Below, piece by piece: positions 22,065-32,732 of a stretch of 64,000 nucleotides of DNA; within the stretch, counting starts at the first letter, position 1; each line of letters opens with the position of its first letter. Both the position numbers and the translations under genes were made by a program. Source of the DNA: Bromus sterilis (Eukaryota; Streptophyta; Magnoliopsida; Poales; Poaceae); NCBI GenBank assembly GCA_950022295.1, contig OX465596.1:214427501-214491500 (forward strand), read 5' to 3'. The notes under the pieces are model-generated. The model ran no database searches. It had not been told where the DNA came from and worked only from the letters and a program-made list of their open reading frames with translations.

Positions 22065-22937
22065 TCATGTTGAGAAACCAGCAAGAGATTCTCCCTTAAG
22101 TGTCTTCATGAAGGCTAATGAAGCTTCCTCACCATAATATACACCATCATCTTCACACTCATCCTCCAACTCCTCTTGCGAAAAGTTGGGAGCGAAATAT
22201 GATGATGTAGGGATAGTAGACTTTGATATTACCTCTTTAGCCATGAGGCACAGGTGGGAGTTGGGCTTGTTCTCATTGGGGGAGTCGAAGAGGCTTGATG
22301 AGGTGGAGGAGGACTTGGAGTGCATGGCTAACGTGGACATGCCTTTGTTCTCATCATCACCATCTTCATCATCCCCGGATAAATACTCTTCATGAACAAG
22401 GGCCTTGTCACCACGCCTCTTGGAAAACTTGTTGAAGCTCTTCTTCTTGAACACAAGCTTCTCGGTTTTGTCTTCTCTTCTCTCATAGGGACAATCCGCA
22501 ACAAAATTCTTTGGACTATCAAAATTGTAGCACTTTATTCTCCCAAAGGTTCTTCCTTGTAGGTTCTTCCCTCTTGTAGCCATGGTGCCCGTGTACTTCT
22601 TGACCAAAAGGGCCAAGTCTTCTTCAAATTCATTTGTCGGTCAAGAGGCCTCATCTTCATCCTCATAATATTCTTCCAATTCTTCCACCTCAATCTTGGA
22701 GGGGGAAACCGTCTTCTTGGCTTTCAAAGAAAGATTGTTGGATCTATTTATCCAACGAACAAGGTCAAGGGTTTGCTTGGACTTGGCTTTCAACAAGGAG
22801 TTGGTGGTGAAGTATGACACAATTTGATTTGGGGTCAATTGGTAAAAATCTGGGCGATGATGTATCATGGTTACCATGGTGTCATCCGTTAGGATCATGG
22901 CGCCCATGAACTTGTCCTTGACCAAGTTTTCATCTGC
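22065..22937 (-). pseudogene. gag: Element A gag, C-terminal half with degenerate zinc knuckle
   Basis: The frame 22925-22065 is interrupted by one TGA near 22641. It has a capsid-like helical region (VKDKFMGAMILTDDT), an acidic patch (EELEEYYEDEDE), and a zinc-knuckle position reading CYNFDSPKNFVADC. The CCHC pattern there has lost its second Cys (Phe) and its His (Asn), keeping only the outer two Cys. A Lys-rich and then Asp/Glu-rich tail follows. Element B was inserted at 22937/22938, separating this part from gag's first half at 37831-38684. Confidence 0.8.
22933..22937. repeat. Target-site duplication of element B (left, imperfect)
   Basis: TCTGC here faces TCCGC at 37831-37835, four of five bases identical. 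The difference is probably a later point mutation. Confidence 0.75.
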
Positions 22938-23410
22938 TGATGTCTACGCACGCTTCTATTCTTGTAGACTATGTAGTGCCCCCAAGCGCAGAGGTTAGTA
23001 GGATAGCAGCAATTTCCCTCAAGTGGATGACCTAAGGTTTATCAAACTCAAGGAAGTAGAGGTTGAAGATGATCTCTCTCAAGCAACCCTGCAATTAAGA
23101 TACAAGAAGTATCTTGTGTCCCCAACACACCTAATACAACTAGGAGTTTTATAGGTGCACTAGCTCGGCGAAGAGATGGTAAAATATGGGTGATAGGTGT
23201 GGAAAAATGAAGTAATATAAATCTTTAATAAAAATTACAGCAAGCAAACAAGTAGTAAAAGTGAGAACAAACGGTATTGCAATGTTGGAAACAAGGCCTA
23301 GGCTTCATACTTTCACTAGTGGCAACTCCCAAAAACATTAACATAGTCTAATCACATGGTATTTCCACTAAAACATGCACTGGAGACGTACTCAGAGGTC
23401 ATTCCTTTGT
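22938..23410 (-). mobile_element. Element B, left (3') LTR, first part
   Basis: Colinear with 36421-36893. It is interrupted by element T at about 23410. The rest of this LTR is at 31976-32732. Confidence 0.88.
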
Positions 23411-25929
23411 GGACCCGGGGTATGCGTATGTAATTCCAGTCACGATACAATCACATGGAGAGCCGAGAGCCTTACCCACTTGTCTAAGCAGACAAGGCCA
23501 AGCACAGAACACTCTCGGAAAGCATCGAACGTGAGGGGCATCCCATTCAGGCCGGATGATCAACTGAGATGGGTCCTCATCGTCCGCTCACGAGTCTAAA
23601 TGCTTATGGGTGGTGAATCCCATATTCATAGACAAGTCGCCTCAACATGTTGTCGATTGAATCCTAACTCTTACATAGACTAACTCCAGCCCGATCACTT
23701 AGTCGGGGTCTAGGGCAGTGTTCAACGAGACAACCCACTGTGTACTCCTACACAGCCTCTCATCGTTCACCTTTGTTTAGGGTGGATTCACCAACACGTT
23801 ATCATCAGCATCACTGTGTTCATTCCATCCCGACTCACAATCATACATCCTCATTGTATCACTAAGAAGCAATAAGCAGTAACAGTTGCAGGGGCCACAT
23901 GCTCATCAATCAACTCCTAAATCTGCTAGGATTGTGGTTTGCTTAATACAGTGACAAAATGATAGGTCATGCATCGGAATGGGTTCAACTATGCGAAAGA
24001 ACGTGTCTCGGTGATCTCCTAAACATGCATAAGAGAGACTGGGAGGGAAGTAGGATTTTATAGACATGATCAAATGGGGTTTGCTTGCCTTGCTGACGAT
24101 ACACGGGTCTTAACGGTGGTCTTCTCCTTCGGGGTGATCACCGTCTCGAAACGTCTCTCATCGGAACAATCATCAACAAGGGGGGACAACTTCGAAAGTA
24201 AAAATGCACAAGCACATGATAAGTTTGTCCATGATGTGAATGGTACTGGTTTGTAGCATATTCATCTTAATTGAAGTATATTGCATTTGAAATGCAAATT
24301 CAAACTCCAAATTCAAATTCAAATTATGCCATATGCATGTTTGCTACTGTTCACCCATTTTATAATGGTCAAACATAAAAAAAATTGCATATTCATAATC
24401 CTTGCATTTTTTTGATAATTTTTCATATATTATTTATTAAATTTGGAGTTCATATGAATTAGTTATGATTTTCTAAAGTTTATTCAATTTTCCGGATTTT
24501 TCTCTGTTTTCTTTAATTCTTTTAAATTCTGGAATTTGGTTTATTGCATCAGCATGATGCAATGCTGATGTCACAGGGGGGGCTGACCAGTGGGCCACCA
24601 CTATTAGTGTCACAGGGGTTAACCCCTCTGTTAATTAAAACTAAAAGAGGTTTAGGGGGCCTAGGGCCCCACTTGTCTGTCTCTGTGGGGGGGTTAGGGG
24701 TGTTTAGCTTAGTCCTAATGGCGGGGCTCGCCGGCGTCGACACTGTAGCCGCCGGACTTCGCCCGAATCGGGCTTGAGGGCACGGGAGAGTGAGGGGAGA
24801 GCATGGGCGTGTAACTCTCGACGCCGCACGTCTTCTTGGGCTACTGGGGGTTCACAGGGGGGGCTCGAGGCCACTGCTAGGACGAAGAGGGCGGCGGCCG
24901 GGCTCGGGCGTAGGTGAAGACAGCGAAGGATTGCACGGGGTGAGCAAAGGGAGGGTGCAAACGACGTGCGACGCTCACCGGAGCACGACGGTGACCTCGG
25001 GGAGGCCGAAGGCTGGCCGGTGATGGCGGATTTCGAGCTTGACACGTGCGGTGGCCGGCGGCGATCTCTTGAGGCGGGCGTCGTCTCCAGAGGGCTTCGG
25101 CCCGATTCCTTCTGCAGGGAGGTGTGGGGCGACGTTGCGGAGCTCCTGGAAAGCACGGGGCGCGGAAGGGAGGCCGTTGGCCGCCGTGGCGCTTGACGGC
25201 GGCGAGGTCGAGCTCTCGGGCGGCTGCGAGATTCCGGCGAGGGAGACCGTGAGGGAGAGCGGGGAGAGGGGGAACTGGTGCGGAGCTTCGAGGGGGTTCT
25301 CCTGGCGAGGAGATAGGGCAGGGGGAGGCAGGCAGCTGCGTGGCTAGGAGGAGGTGGCCACGGCCACAGGCATGCCGGGCACGCAGCTGCCTGGCTGCCT
25401 GGAGAAGAAGACAAGCCAGCGGCTGGGCCTGGCTGGGCCAGAGGATAAGTGGGCTTTGCCCCTGGGCGTGAGGTAAGCTTTCTTCCCTTTTTATTCTTTT
25501 ATGTTTTCTTTTCTGTTATTTTGTTTTTGCCTAGAAATAAATAGCTAGGCAATTTTTTAAAATGCCCAAACATTTTTATAAATCCTAGGTGACCAGTAGC
25601 AAGTCACTTGTATAATTTGAGCATTTTTGAAATTCAATCAATTTGAATTTCAATTCAAATAGGGGTCAAATTTAATTTCCAGGGCACCTTTTGAATTTTT
25701 GAATATTCCATGGGCATGGGAATGAACCCAAACCACTTTTAAAATGATCACCATCATTTATAGGAATTTTACAAATACTCAAATGATTTTTGGAAAAAGA
25801 TTTTTATCTGGCCATTTGAATTAATTTCTCAGAGCTTTCTGCTTCCCCATTTTTGAATTTCATTTGAATTTTTGCATGATGCAAAGGCACAAACAAACCC
25901 TAGAACTTACCCTAGTTGGGGTTCTGACA
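23411..25929 (-). mobile_element. Element T, left (3') LTR, 5-bp truncated at the outer end
   Basis: It starts GGACCCGGGG where the other copy has TGTCGGGACCCGGGG, and ends GGGGTTCTGACA. The GC-rich ORFs at 24704-25414 and on the opposite strand occur in equivalent form at 30890-31462. They are LTR sequence, not genes. Confidence 0.88.
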
Positions 25930-27599
25930 ACTCGCCCCCACTCAAAAGAATCTCGTCCCGAGATTCAAAAGCCGTCGGAAGGAAGGTGGGGTACTTGGCA
26001 CGGAGGCGGTCTTCTCTTTCCCAGGTTGCTTCTTTCTCGGAGTGATGTGACCATTGCACTTTGAGGAACTTGATCTTCTGACGACGAGTGACACGCTCTG
26101 CTGAATCAAGAATACGAACGGGGTACTCTCGATAAGAAAGGTCATCTTGGAGGTCAAGCGTTTCATGGTCGACTTCGCGGATGGGGTCCTTGAAGCAACG
26201 CCTGAGTTGTGACACATGGAATACATCATGTACTCGGGAAAGGTGCGGAGGTAGTTCAAGTTGGTAGCCAACTTCTCCACATTTAGCAAGAATGCGGAAA
26301 GGTCCGATGTAACGTGGGGCCAACTTGCCTTTGATACCGAATCTTTGGGTTCCCTTCAGAGGAGTAACCCGAAGGTAAGCCTTCTCATCAAGATTGTAGC
26401 TCTCTTCTCTATGATGACGATCATAGTAGCTCTTTTGACGAGACTGAGCGGCTTTCAAACGATCACGAACAATGCGAACTTGCTCTTCTGCTTCCTTGAT
26501 CATATCCGGTCCAAAGAGTTGTCTTTCACCGGTTTCTGACCAGTTAAGGGGTGTTCGACATCGTCGGCCATAGAGGAATTCAAAAGGAGCCATGTTCAGA
26601 CTAGATTGATAGCTATTGTTATAAGCAAATTCGGCGAAGGTAAGAGACTTCTCCCAATTCTTTCCGAAAGAGATAACACAAGCTCTGAGCATGTCTTCCA
26701 AGATTTTGGTTAACCCTTTCGACTTGACCGCTAGACTGAGGATGGAAAGCTGTACTAAAGGAGAGATGAGTTCCCATAGCATTCTGAAAGCTTCCCCAGA
26801 ATCTAGAGGTTAAAAGGCTACCACGATCAGAATTGATTTCCAAAGGAACACCGTGAAGAGACACAATTCTAGAGACATAGAAGTCCGCTAACTGACTAGC
26901 AGTTATAGACTCGCGAACTGGAAGAAAGTGAGCAACTTTGGAAAGTCGGTCAATGACCACGAAGATGGCATCATTTCCTTTCTGGGTTTTTGGAAAGCCG
27001 GTGATGAAGTCCATACCGACCTTGTCCCATTTCCACTCGGGAATAGACAATGGTTGAAGAGTGCCAGCAGGTCTTTGGTGTTCTGCCTTAATGCGACGAC
27101 AAACATCGCATTCGGCAACATATTGTGCAATGTCTCTCTTCATCCGGGTCCACCAAAATCTCTGGCGTAGATCTCGGTACATTTTTGTGCTACCGGGATG
27201 AATTGAGAGGGGAGTGTCATGAGCTTCTTTGAGGATCAGCTGCCTTATGTCTTCATTCTCAGGAACTACTAAACGATTTTCAAAGAATATCGTTCCTTGA
27301 TCATTTGCAGAGAAACATTTAGCAACTCCGCTAACAATGTTCTGCTTGATCTCTTGAATACTACTGTCTTGTTTCTGGACGGCTATGATTTGATCCTCAA
27401 GGGTTGGTTTCGCCACCAAGGTAGAAAGATAGCCATGAGGAACAATCTCAAGATTGAGCTTGCAAAATTCCTCATGGAGAAGTGGTTGATACTGTTGTAA
27501 CATGAGGTTGTTACAATACGACTTACGACTTAGTGCATCAGCCATGACATTGGCTTTGCCTGGAGTGTAAGAAATTCCTACGTCGTAATCTTTTATCAA
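25907..27599 (-). pseudogene. pol: Element T integrase with chromodomain-like C-terminus
   Basis: Segment 27599-26619 has the HHCC zinc-binding region (HPGSTKMYRDL, then CDVCRRIKAEHQ). It also has the DDE core: Asp in VGMDFITGFP, Asp in INSDRGS, Glu in GQVERVNQ. A frameshift near 26700-26780 moves the frame to 26782-25907. That part continues the core (FAEFAYNNSYQSSL), then GPFRILAKCGEVGYQLELP, and ends in a chromodomain-like stretch (KVQWSHHSEKEATWERE). Chromodomains can bind modified histones and steer integration into heterochromatin. The TAA stop at 25907-25909 lies about 20 bp inside the 3' LTR, so the last residues are LTR-encoded. Confidence 0.87.
25930..25944 (-). other. Polypurine tract of element T
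   Basis: The complement reads TGAGTGGGGGCGAGT, directly before the 3' LTR. Confidence 0.75.
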
Positions 27600-28168
27600 C
27601 TCAATCCAGCGTCTTTGCCTGAGATTAAGATCTGGCTGGTGAATATGTATTTGAGGCTTTGGTGATCAGAATAGATGTGGCAGTGATTACCAAGGAGGTA
27701 ATGTCGACATGTCTTCAGGGCATGAACTACGGCAGCGAGTTCAAGATCACGGGTAGGATAGTTCTCTTCATGTGGCCGCAACTGGCGTGAAGCATAAGCT
27801 ACCACATGTCTATCTTGCATAAGTATGCATCCTAACCCTTGCCGTGAAGCATCACAATAGATCTCGAAATCCCTTTTGGTGTCTGGAGGTGCAAGTACGG
27901 GTGCAGAAGTCAATCTTCTTTTTAGCTCTTGAAAGCTTTCCTCGCACTTGGGGGTCCATTGGAATTTCTTATCTTTCTTGAGGAGTTCAGTAAGAGGCTT
28001 TGCAACTTTGGAGAAGTTCTCAACGAAGCGGCGACAATAGCTTGCTAAGCCAAGAAAACTCCTAACTTGCTTAACCGATTCAGGTGGAGTCCAGTCAAGG
28101 ACGGCCTGAGCTCTCTCGGGATTGAAAGCAATGCCTTTCGCAGAAATCACGTGGCCTAAGTAGGTCAC
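27596..28168 (-). pseudogene. pol: Element T RT connection and RNase H
   Basis: It opens with TYLGHVISAKGIAFNPE, the gypsy RT thumb region, then FLGLASYCRRFVENFSKVAKPL. RNase H shows Asp in YCDASRQGLGC, Glu in LELAAVVHALK and Asp in YSDHQSLKYIF, the three acidic metal-binding positions. A frameshift just after KYIF (about 27600-27660) separates it from the integrase frame, and a TGA near 28220 separates it from the RT palm segment. Confidence 0.87.
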
Positions 28169-28219
28169 TTCTGGTAGCCAAAATTCACACTTGGAGAACT
28201 TGGCATACAGGCGATGCTC

Positions 28220-28801
28220 TCAAAGTTTCATCAATACCAGCCTTAGATGCTCGGCATGTTCTTCTTCGTTCTTCGAGTATATAAGGATGTCATCGAGGTA
28301 AACCATGACGAACTTGTCCAAATACTCCATGAAGATCGAGTTCATCATGCGTGAAAAGTGGCGGGGGCATTGGTTAAACCGAAGGACATGACGGTGTACT
28401 CGTAAAGACCATAACGAGTAGTGAAAGTCGTCTTGGGAACGTCGGATCTTGATTTGATGATAACCTAATCTCAAATCCATCTTGGAGAAGACAGAGGATC
28501 CAGCAAGTTGATCATAAAGATCATTGATCCTGGGCAGTGGGTACTTGTTATTTATCGTCGCTAGATTTAGCGGGCGATAGTCTACGCACATCCTTTCTGT
28601 TCCATCTTTCTTCATTACGAACAGAACGGGGCAACCCCATGGCGATGAGCTAGGGAGGATGAAGCCTTTTTCCAACAAAGCATCAAGTTGGATTTTAAGC
28701 TCAGCTAACTCATGTGGGGCCATTCTATATGGTTGTCTGGAAATTGGGGTTGTGCCTGGTATAAGATCAACTATGAATTCTACACATCCGTCGGGTGGCA
28801 T
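28220..28801 (-). pseudogene. pol: Element T reverse transcriptase (fingers and palm)
   Basis: It starts at MPPDGCVEFIVDLIPGT and runs through RMAPHELAELKIQLDALLEKG, RMCVDYRPLNLATINNKYPLP and the first catalytic block FSKMDLRLGYHQI. The second catalytic block is YLDDILIYSK near 28270. Between about 28450 and 28360 the single open frame reads out of register: the neighbouring frame carries the conserved palm wording. Two indels that cancel have therefore scrambled about 30 residues while keeping the ORF open. Upstream protease and gag are missing. Confidence 0.87.
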
Positions 28802-29447
28802 AGTTTAAAGGGTTGGATCTCTGGATAGCTTCCTAGAGGATGACCAAGGTTTACTAGGGGCTACAACAGATATGTCAGAGTAGCAAAGTACCCCAACACG
28901 ATGGTTAGTGTGGTTCTTCTGCCTAGAAGACATCTAAAGTGGGAGGAAGAACTGCAAAAGAATCACTATAGGTTTCTAGAACAAAACCTAATTCAAACTC
29001 TATGGAACTGTTGGGCATGGCACCTAGAAGTTCTTCAAAAAGGACAACCAAATGGAGAGAAGGATTTTGCAAATGCATCAGATTATGAAGAAACCTGGAA
29101 TGACTCGGACAGCATAACGGCTGCAATTGCAAGAGAATTGGAAATCCTCACAACATTTCAACAGCACTTACATAGGAAGTCTCAAATAGGAAGCACAACG
29201 ACTCTAGATAACCGAACACAACTTTCCGACGGCTACAAGGAAGCAATCAACGAGATGTTCTAATAAGACATAGATGAGCCTAGTCCTATCATCCCGTAGA
29301 AAAGATAAGGGTGATTCAGAACTCAGATTGATGAGGGTAAGGAGAAAAGGAAGTCTAACGTTGTTCCCTTATACCTAAGTAACTATGTAACTATAGAATT
29401 CTAGACTCGACTTCGACCAAGGGTTTGATAATCCTACAGACAGTCCT
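28802..29447 (-). other. Element T leader remnant lacking gag and protease
   Basis: About 650 bp lie between the PBS and the RT frame. I find no gag, zinc knuckle or protease motif on the minus strand. The 120-residue plus-strand ORF at 28901-29263 runs antisense to the element and matches nothing I recognise. Confidence 0.6.
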
Positions 29448-29459
29448 GCTCTGATACCA
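29448..29459 (-). other. Primer-binding site of element T (tRNA-iMet)
   Basis: The complement reads TGGTATCAGAGC, 4 bp from the LTR border at 29464. Confidence 0.88.
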
Positions 29460-29463
29460 AGTC

Positions 29464-31975
29464 TGTCGGGACCCGGGGTATGCGTATGTAATTCCAGTCA
29501 CGATACAATCACATGGAGAGCCGAGAGCCGTACCCACTTTTCTAAGCAGACAAGGCCAAGCACAGAACACTCTCGGAAAGCATCGAACGTGAGGGGCATC
29601 CCATTCAGGCCGGATGATCAACTGAGATGGGTCCTCATCGTCCGGTCACGAGTCTAAATGCTTATGGGTGGTGAATCCCATATTCATAGACAAGTCGCCT
29701 CAACCATGTTGTCGATTGAATCCTAACTCTTACATAGACTTACTACGGCCCGATCACTTAGTCGGGATCTAGGGCAGTGTTCAACGAGACAACCCACTGT
29801 GTACTCCTACACAGCCTCTCATCGTTCACCTTTGTTTAGGGTGGATTCACCAACACGTTATCATCAGCATCACTGTGTTCATTCCATCCCGACTCACAAT
29901 CATACATCCTCATTGTATCACTAAGCAGTAATAGTTTCAGGGGCCACATGCTCATCAATCAACTCCTAAATCTGCTAGGATTGTGGTTTGCTTAATACGG
30001 TGACAAAATGATAGGTCATGCATCGGAATGGGTTCAACTATGCGAAAGAACGTGTCTCGGTGATCTCCTAAACATGCATAAGAGAGATTGGGAGGGAAGT
30101 AGGATTTTATAGACATGATCAAATGGGGTTTGCTTGCCTTGCTGACGATACACGGGTCTTAACGGTGGTCTTCTCCTTCGGGGTGATCACCGTCTCGGAA
30201 CGTCTGTTATCGGAACAATCATCAACAAGGGGGGGACAACTTCGAAAGTAAAAATGCACAAGCACATGATAAGTTTGTCCATGATGTGAATGGTACTGGT
30301 TTGTAGCATATTCATCTTAATTGGAGTATATTGCATTTGAAATGCAAATTCAAACTCCAAATTCAAATTCAAATTATGCCATATGCATGTTTTCTACTAT
30401 TCACCCATTTTAAAATGGTCAAACATAAAAAAAATTGCATATTCATAATCCTTGCATTTTTCTGATAATTTTTCATATATTATTTATTAAATTTGGAGTT
30501 CATATGAATTAGTTATGATTTTCTAAATTTTATTCAATTTTCTGGATTTTTCTCTGTTTTCTTTAATTCTTTTAAATTCTGGCATTTGGTTTATTGCATC
30601 AGCATGATGTAATGCTGATGTCACAGGGGGGCTGACCAGTGGGCCACCACTATTAGTGTCACAGGGGTTAACCCCTCTGTTAATTAAAACTAAAAGAGGT
30701 TTAGGGGGCCTAGGGCCCCACTTGTCTGTCTCTTTGGGGGGGTTAGGGGTGTTTAGCTTAGTCCTAATGGTGGGGATCGCCGGCGTCGACACTGTAGCCG
30801 CCGAACTTCGCCGGAATTGGGCTAGAGGGCACGGTAGAGTGAGGGGAGAGCATGGGCATGTAGCTCTCGACGCCGCGCGTCTTCTGGGGCTACTGGGGGT
30901 TCACGGGAGGGCTCGAGGCCATGGCTAGGACGAAAAGGGCGGCGGCCGGGCTCGGGCGTAGGTGAAGACGGCGAAGGATTGCACGGGGTGAGCAAAGGGA
31001 GGGTGCAAACGACGTGCGACGCTCACCGGAGCACGACGGTGACCTCGGGGAGGCCGGAGGCTGGCCGGTGACGGCGGATTTCGAACTTGACACGCGCGGT
31101 GGCCGGCGGCAATCTCTTGAGGCGGGCGTCGTCTCCAGAGGGCTTCAGCCCGATTCCTTCTGCAGGGAGGTGCGGGGCGACGTTGCGGAGCTCCTGGACA
31201 GCACGGGGCGCGGAGGGGAGGCCGTTGGCCACGGTGGCGCTTGACGGCGGCGAGGTCGAGCTCTCGGGCGGCTGCGAGATTCCGGCGAGGGAGACCGTGA
31301 GGGAGAGCGGGGAGAGGGGGAACTGGTGCGGAGCTTCGAGGGGGTTCTCCTGGCGAGGAGATAGGCCAGGGGGAGGCAGGCAGTTGCGTGGCTAGGAGGA
31401 GGTGGCCACGGCGACGGGCATGCCGGGCACGCAGCTGCCTGGCTGCCTGGAGAAGAAGACAAGCCAGCGGGTGGGCCTGGCTGGGCCAGAGGAGAAGTGG
31501 GCTTCGCCCCTGGGCGTGAGGTAAGCTTTCTTCCCTTTTTATTCTTTTATGTTTTCTTTTCTGTTGTTTTTTTTGCCTAGAAATAAATAGCTAGGAAGTT
31601 TTGTAAAATGCCCAAACATTTTTATAAATCCTAGGTGACCAGTAGCAAGTCACTTGTATAATTTGAGCATTTTTGAAATTCAATCAATTTGAATTTCAAT
31701 TCAAATAGCGGTCAAATTTAATTTCCAGGGCACCTTTTGAATTATTGAATATTCCATGGGCATGGGAATGAACCAAAACCACTTTTAAAATGATCACCAT
31801 CATTTATAGGTATTTTACAAATACTCAAATGATTTTTGGAAAAATATTTTTATCTGGCCATTTGAATTAATTTCTCAGGGCTTTCTGCTTCCCGATTTTT
31901 GAATTTCATTTGAATTTTTGCATGATGCAAAGGCACAAACAAACCCTAGCACTTACCCTAGTTGGGGTTCTGACA
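29464..31975 (-). mobile_element. Element T, right (5') LTR, complete (2,512 bp)
   Basis: TGTCGGGACCC to TTCTGACA, with TGTC/GACA inverted ends. It lacks the 1.24-kb block found in F. Host LTR B resumes at 31976 (TAACCCATGT, compare 37105). Confidence 0.9.
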
Positions 31976-32732
31976 TAACCCATGTACAATAGACCGTTGT
32001 CACCATGGTCTCGGGGATTATACTAGATAAGATCAAGTGAGTACATCAATCCAATACATAGAGGAAGGGGAAATATCATAGGATCACCCTAGATTAACAT
32101 AGCTATGATCACAACGAAGATCACATCATGCGAGAGAGAATTGACCACATAGCTACTGTAGAAACCTCAGCCCCGAGGAGGAACTACTCCCGCATCATGG
32201 AGGGAGGAAGCAACGTCGATGGAGATGAATCCGGGGGAACTTCCCTGTCCCAGCAGGGTGCCGGCACAGGAATTCTGGTCCCCCAAAGCTTGTTGGCGAT
32301 GGCGTTGGAGATCGGAATTGCTTCTAGAGAAAAGGGTTCTGGAATCAGGGTTTTCGTGTCGGGAGAATAAATAAGGGACAAGGGGGGCAGCCAGGGGGCT
32401 ACCAGAAGTCCAGGCGGCCTCCCGGCGCGGCCCCACCCTAGGAAGCGCCAGGAGGGCGTCTATGGGCTATGGGCCACCCCTTGACCACATCCTCCGGCTG
32501 GATGACTCTTCTAGAACGCTGATTTTTATATATTTTCCCCGGAATTTTCTGAGCACTTTTAATAATGGGAAAACCTGAAATACAAAAATAGCAGAAAACA
32601 GAAACTGGCATTGGGTTGCACTGAGTTAATAGGTTAGTCCAAATATGATCAAAAGTGTATCAAAAGCATAGCAATATCAGACAAAACATGCATGGAGCAA
32701 GCATGAATTATAGATACGTTTGGGACGTATCA
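31976..32732 (-). mobile_element. Element B, left (3') LTR, second part
   Basis: Colinear with 37105-37830, ending TGGGACGTATCA. About 211 bp of LTR (the counterpart of 36894-37104) are missing at the junction with T. Confidence 0.87.

Larger units (their letters stand above)
23411..31975 (-). mobile_element. Element T: chromodomain gypsy retrotransposon (Tekay-like), nested in the left LTR of B
   Basis: Two LTRs of about 2.5 kb (23411-25929 and 29464-31975), a PPT and a tRNA-Met PBS enclose 3.5 kb of internal DNA. Pol is in gypsy order (RT, RNase H, integrase) and ends in a chromodomain-like tail, which places it among chromoviruses, probably the Tekay clade. Gag and protease are absent and pol has frameshifts, so T is non-autonomous. 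Hand comparison of about 520 bp gave some 10 substitutions between the LTRs (about 2%) plus one 9-10 bp gap. The right LTR is complete (TGTCGG to TGACA). The left LTR lacks its first about 5 bp. Confidence 0.9.

Noticed and set aside
24704..25414. 236-codon minus ORF rich in Ser/Pro/Arg
   Set aside because: The same ORF recurs in the other T LTR (about 30890-31462), so it is LTR sequence rather than a gene.
28901..29263. 120-codon plus ORF within element T
   Set aside because: It is antisense to the element and unlike any protein I know. Probably a chance ORF.
30187..30372. Short minus ORF and other 60-80-codon ORFs in AT-rich LTR tails
   Set aside because: They recur with stops in the duplicate LTR and have no protein similarity.
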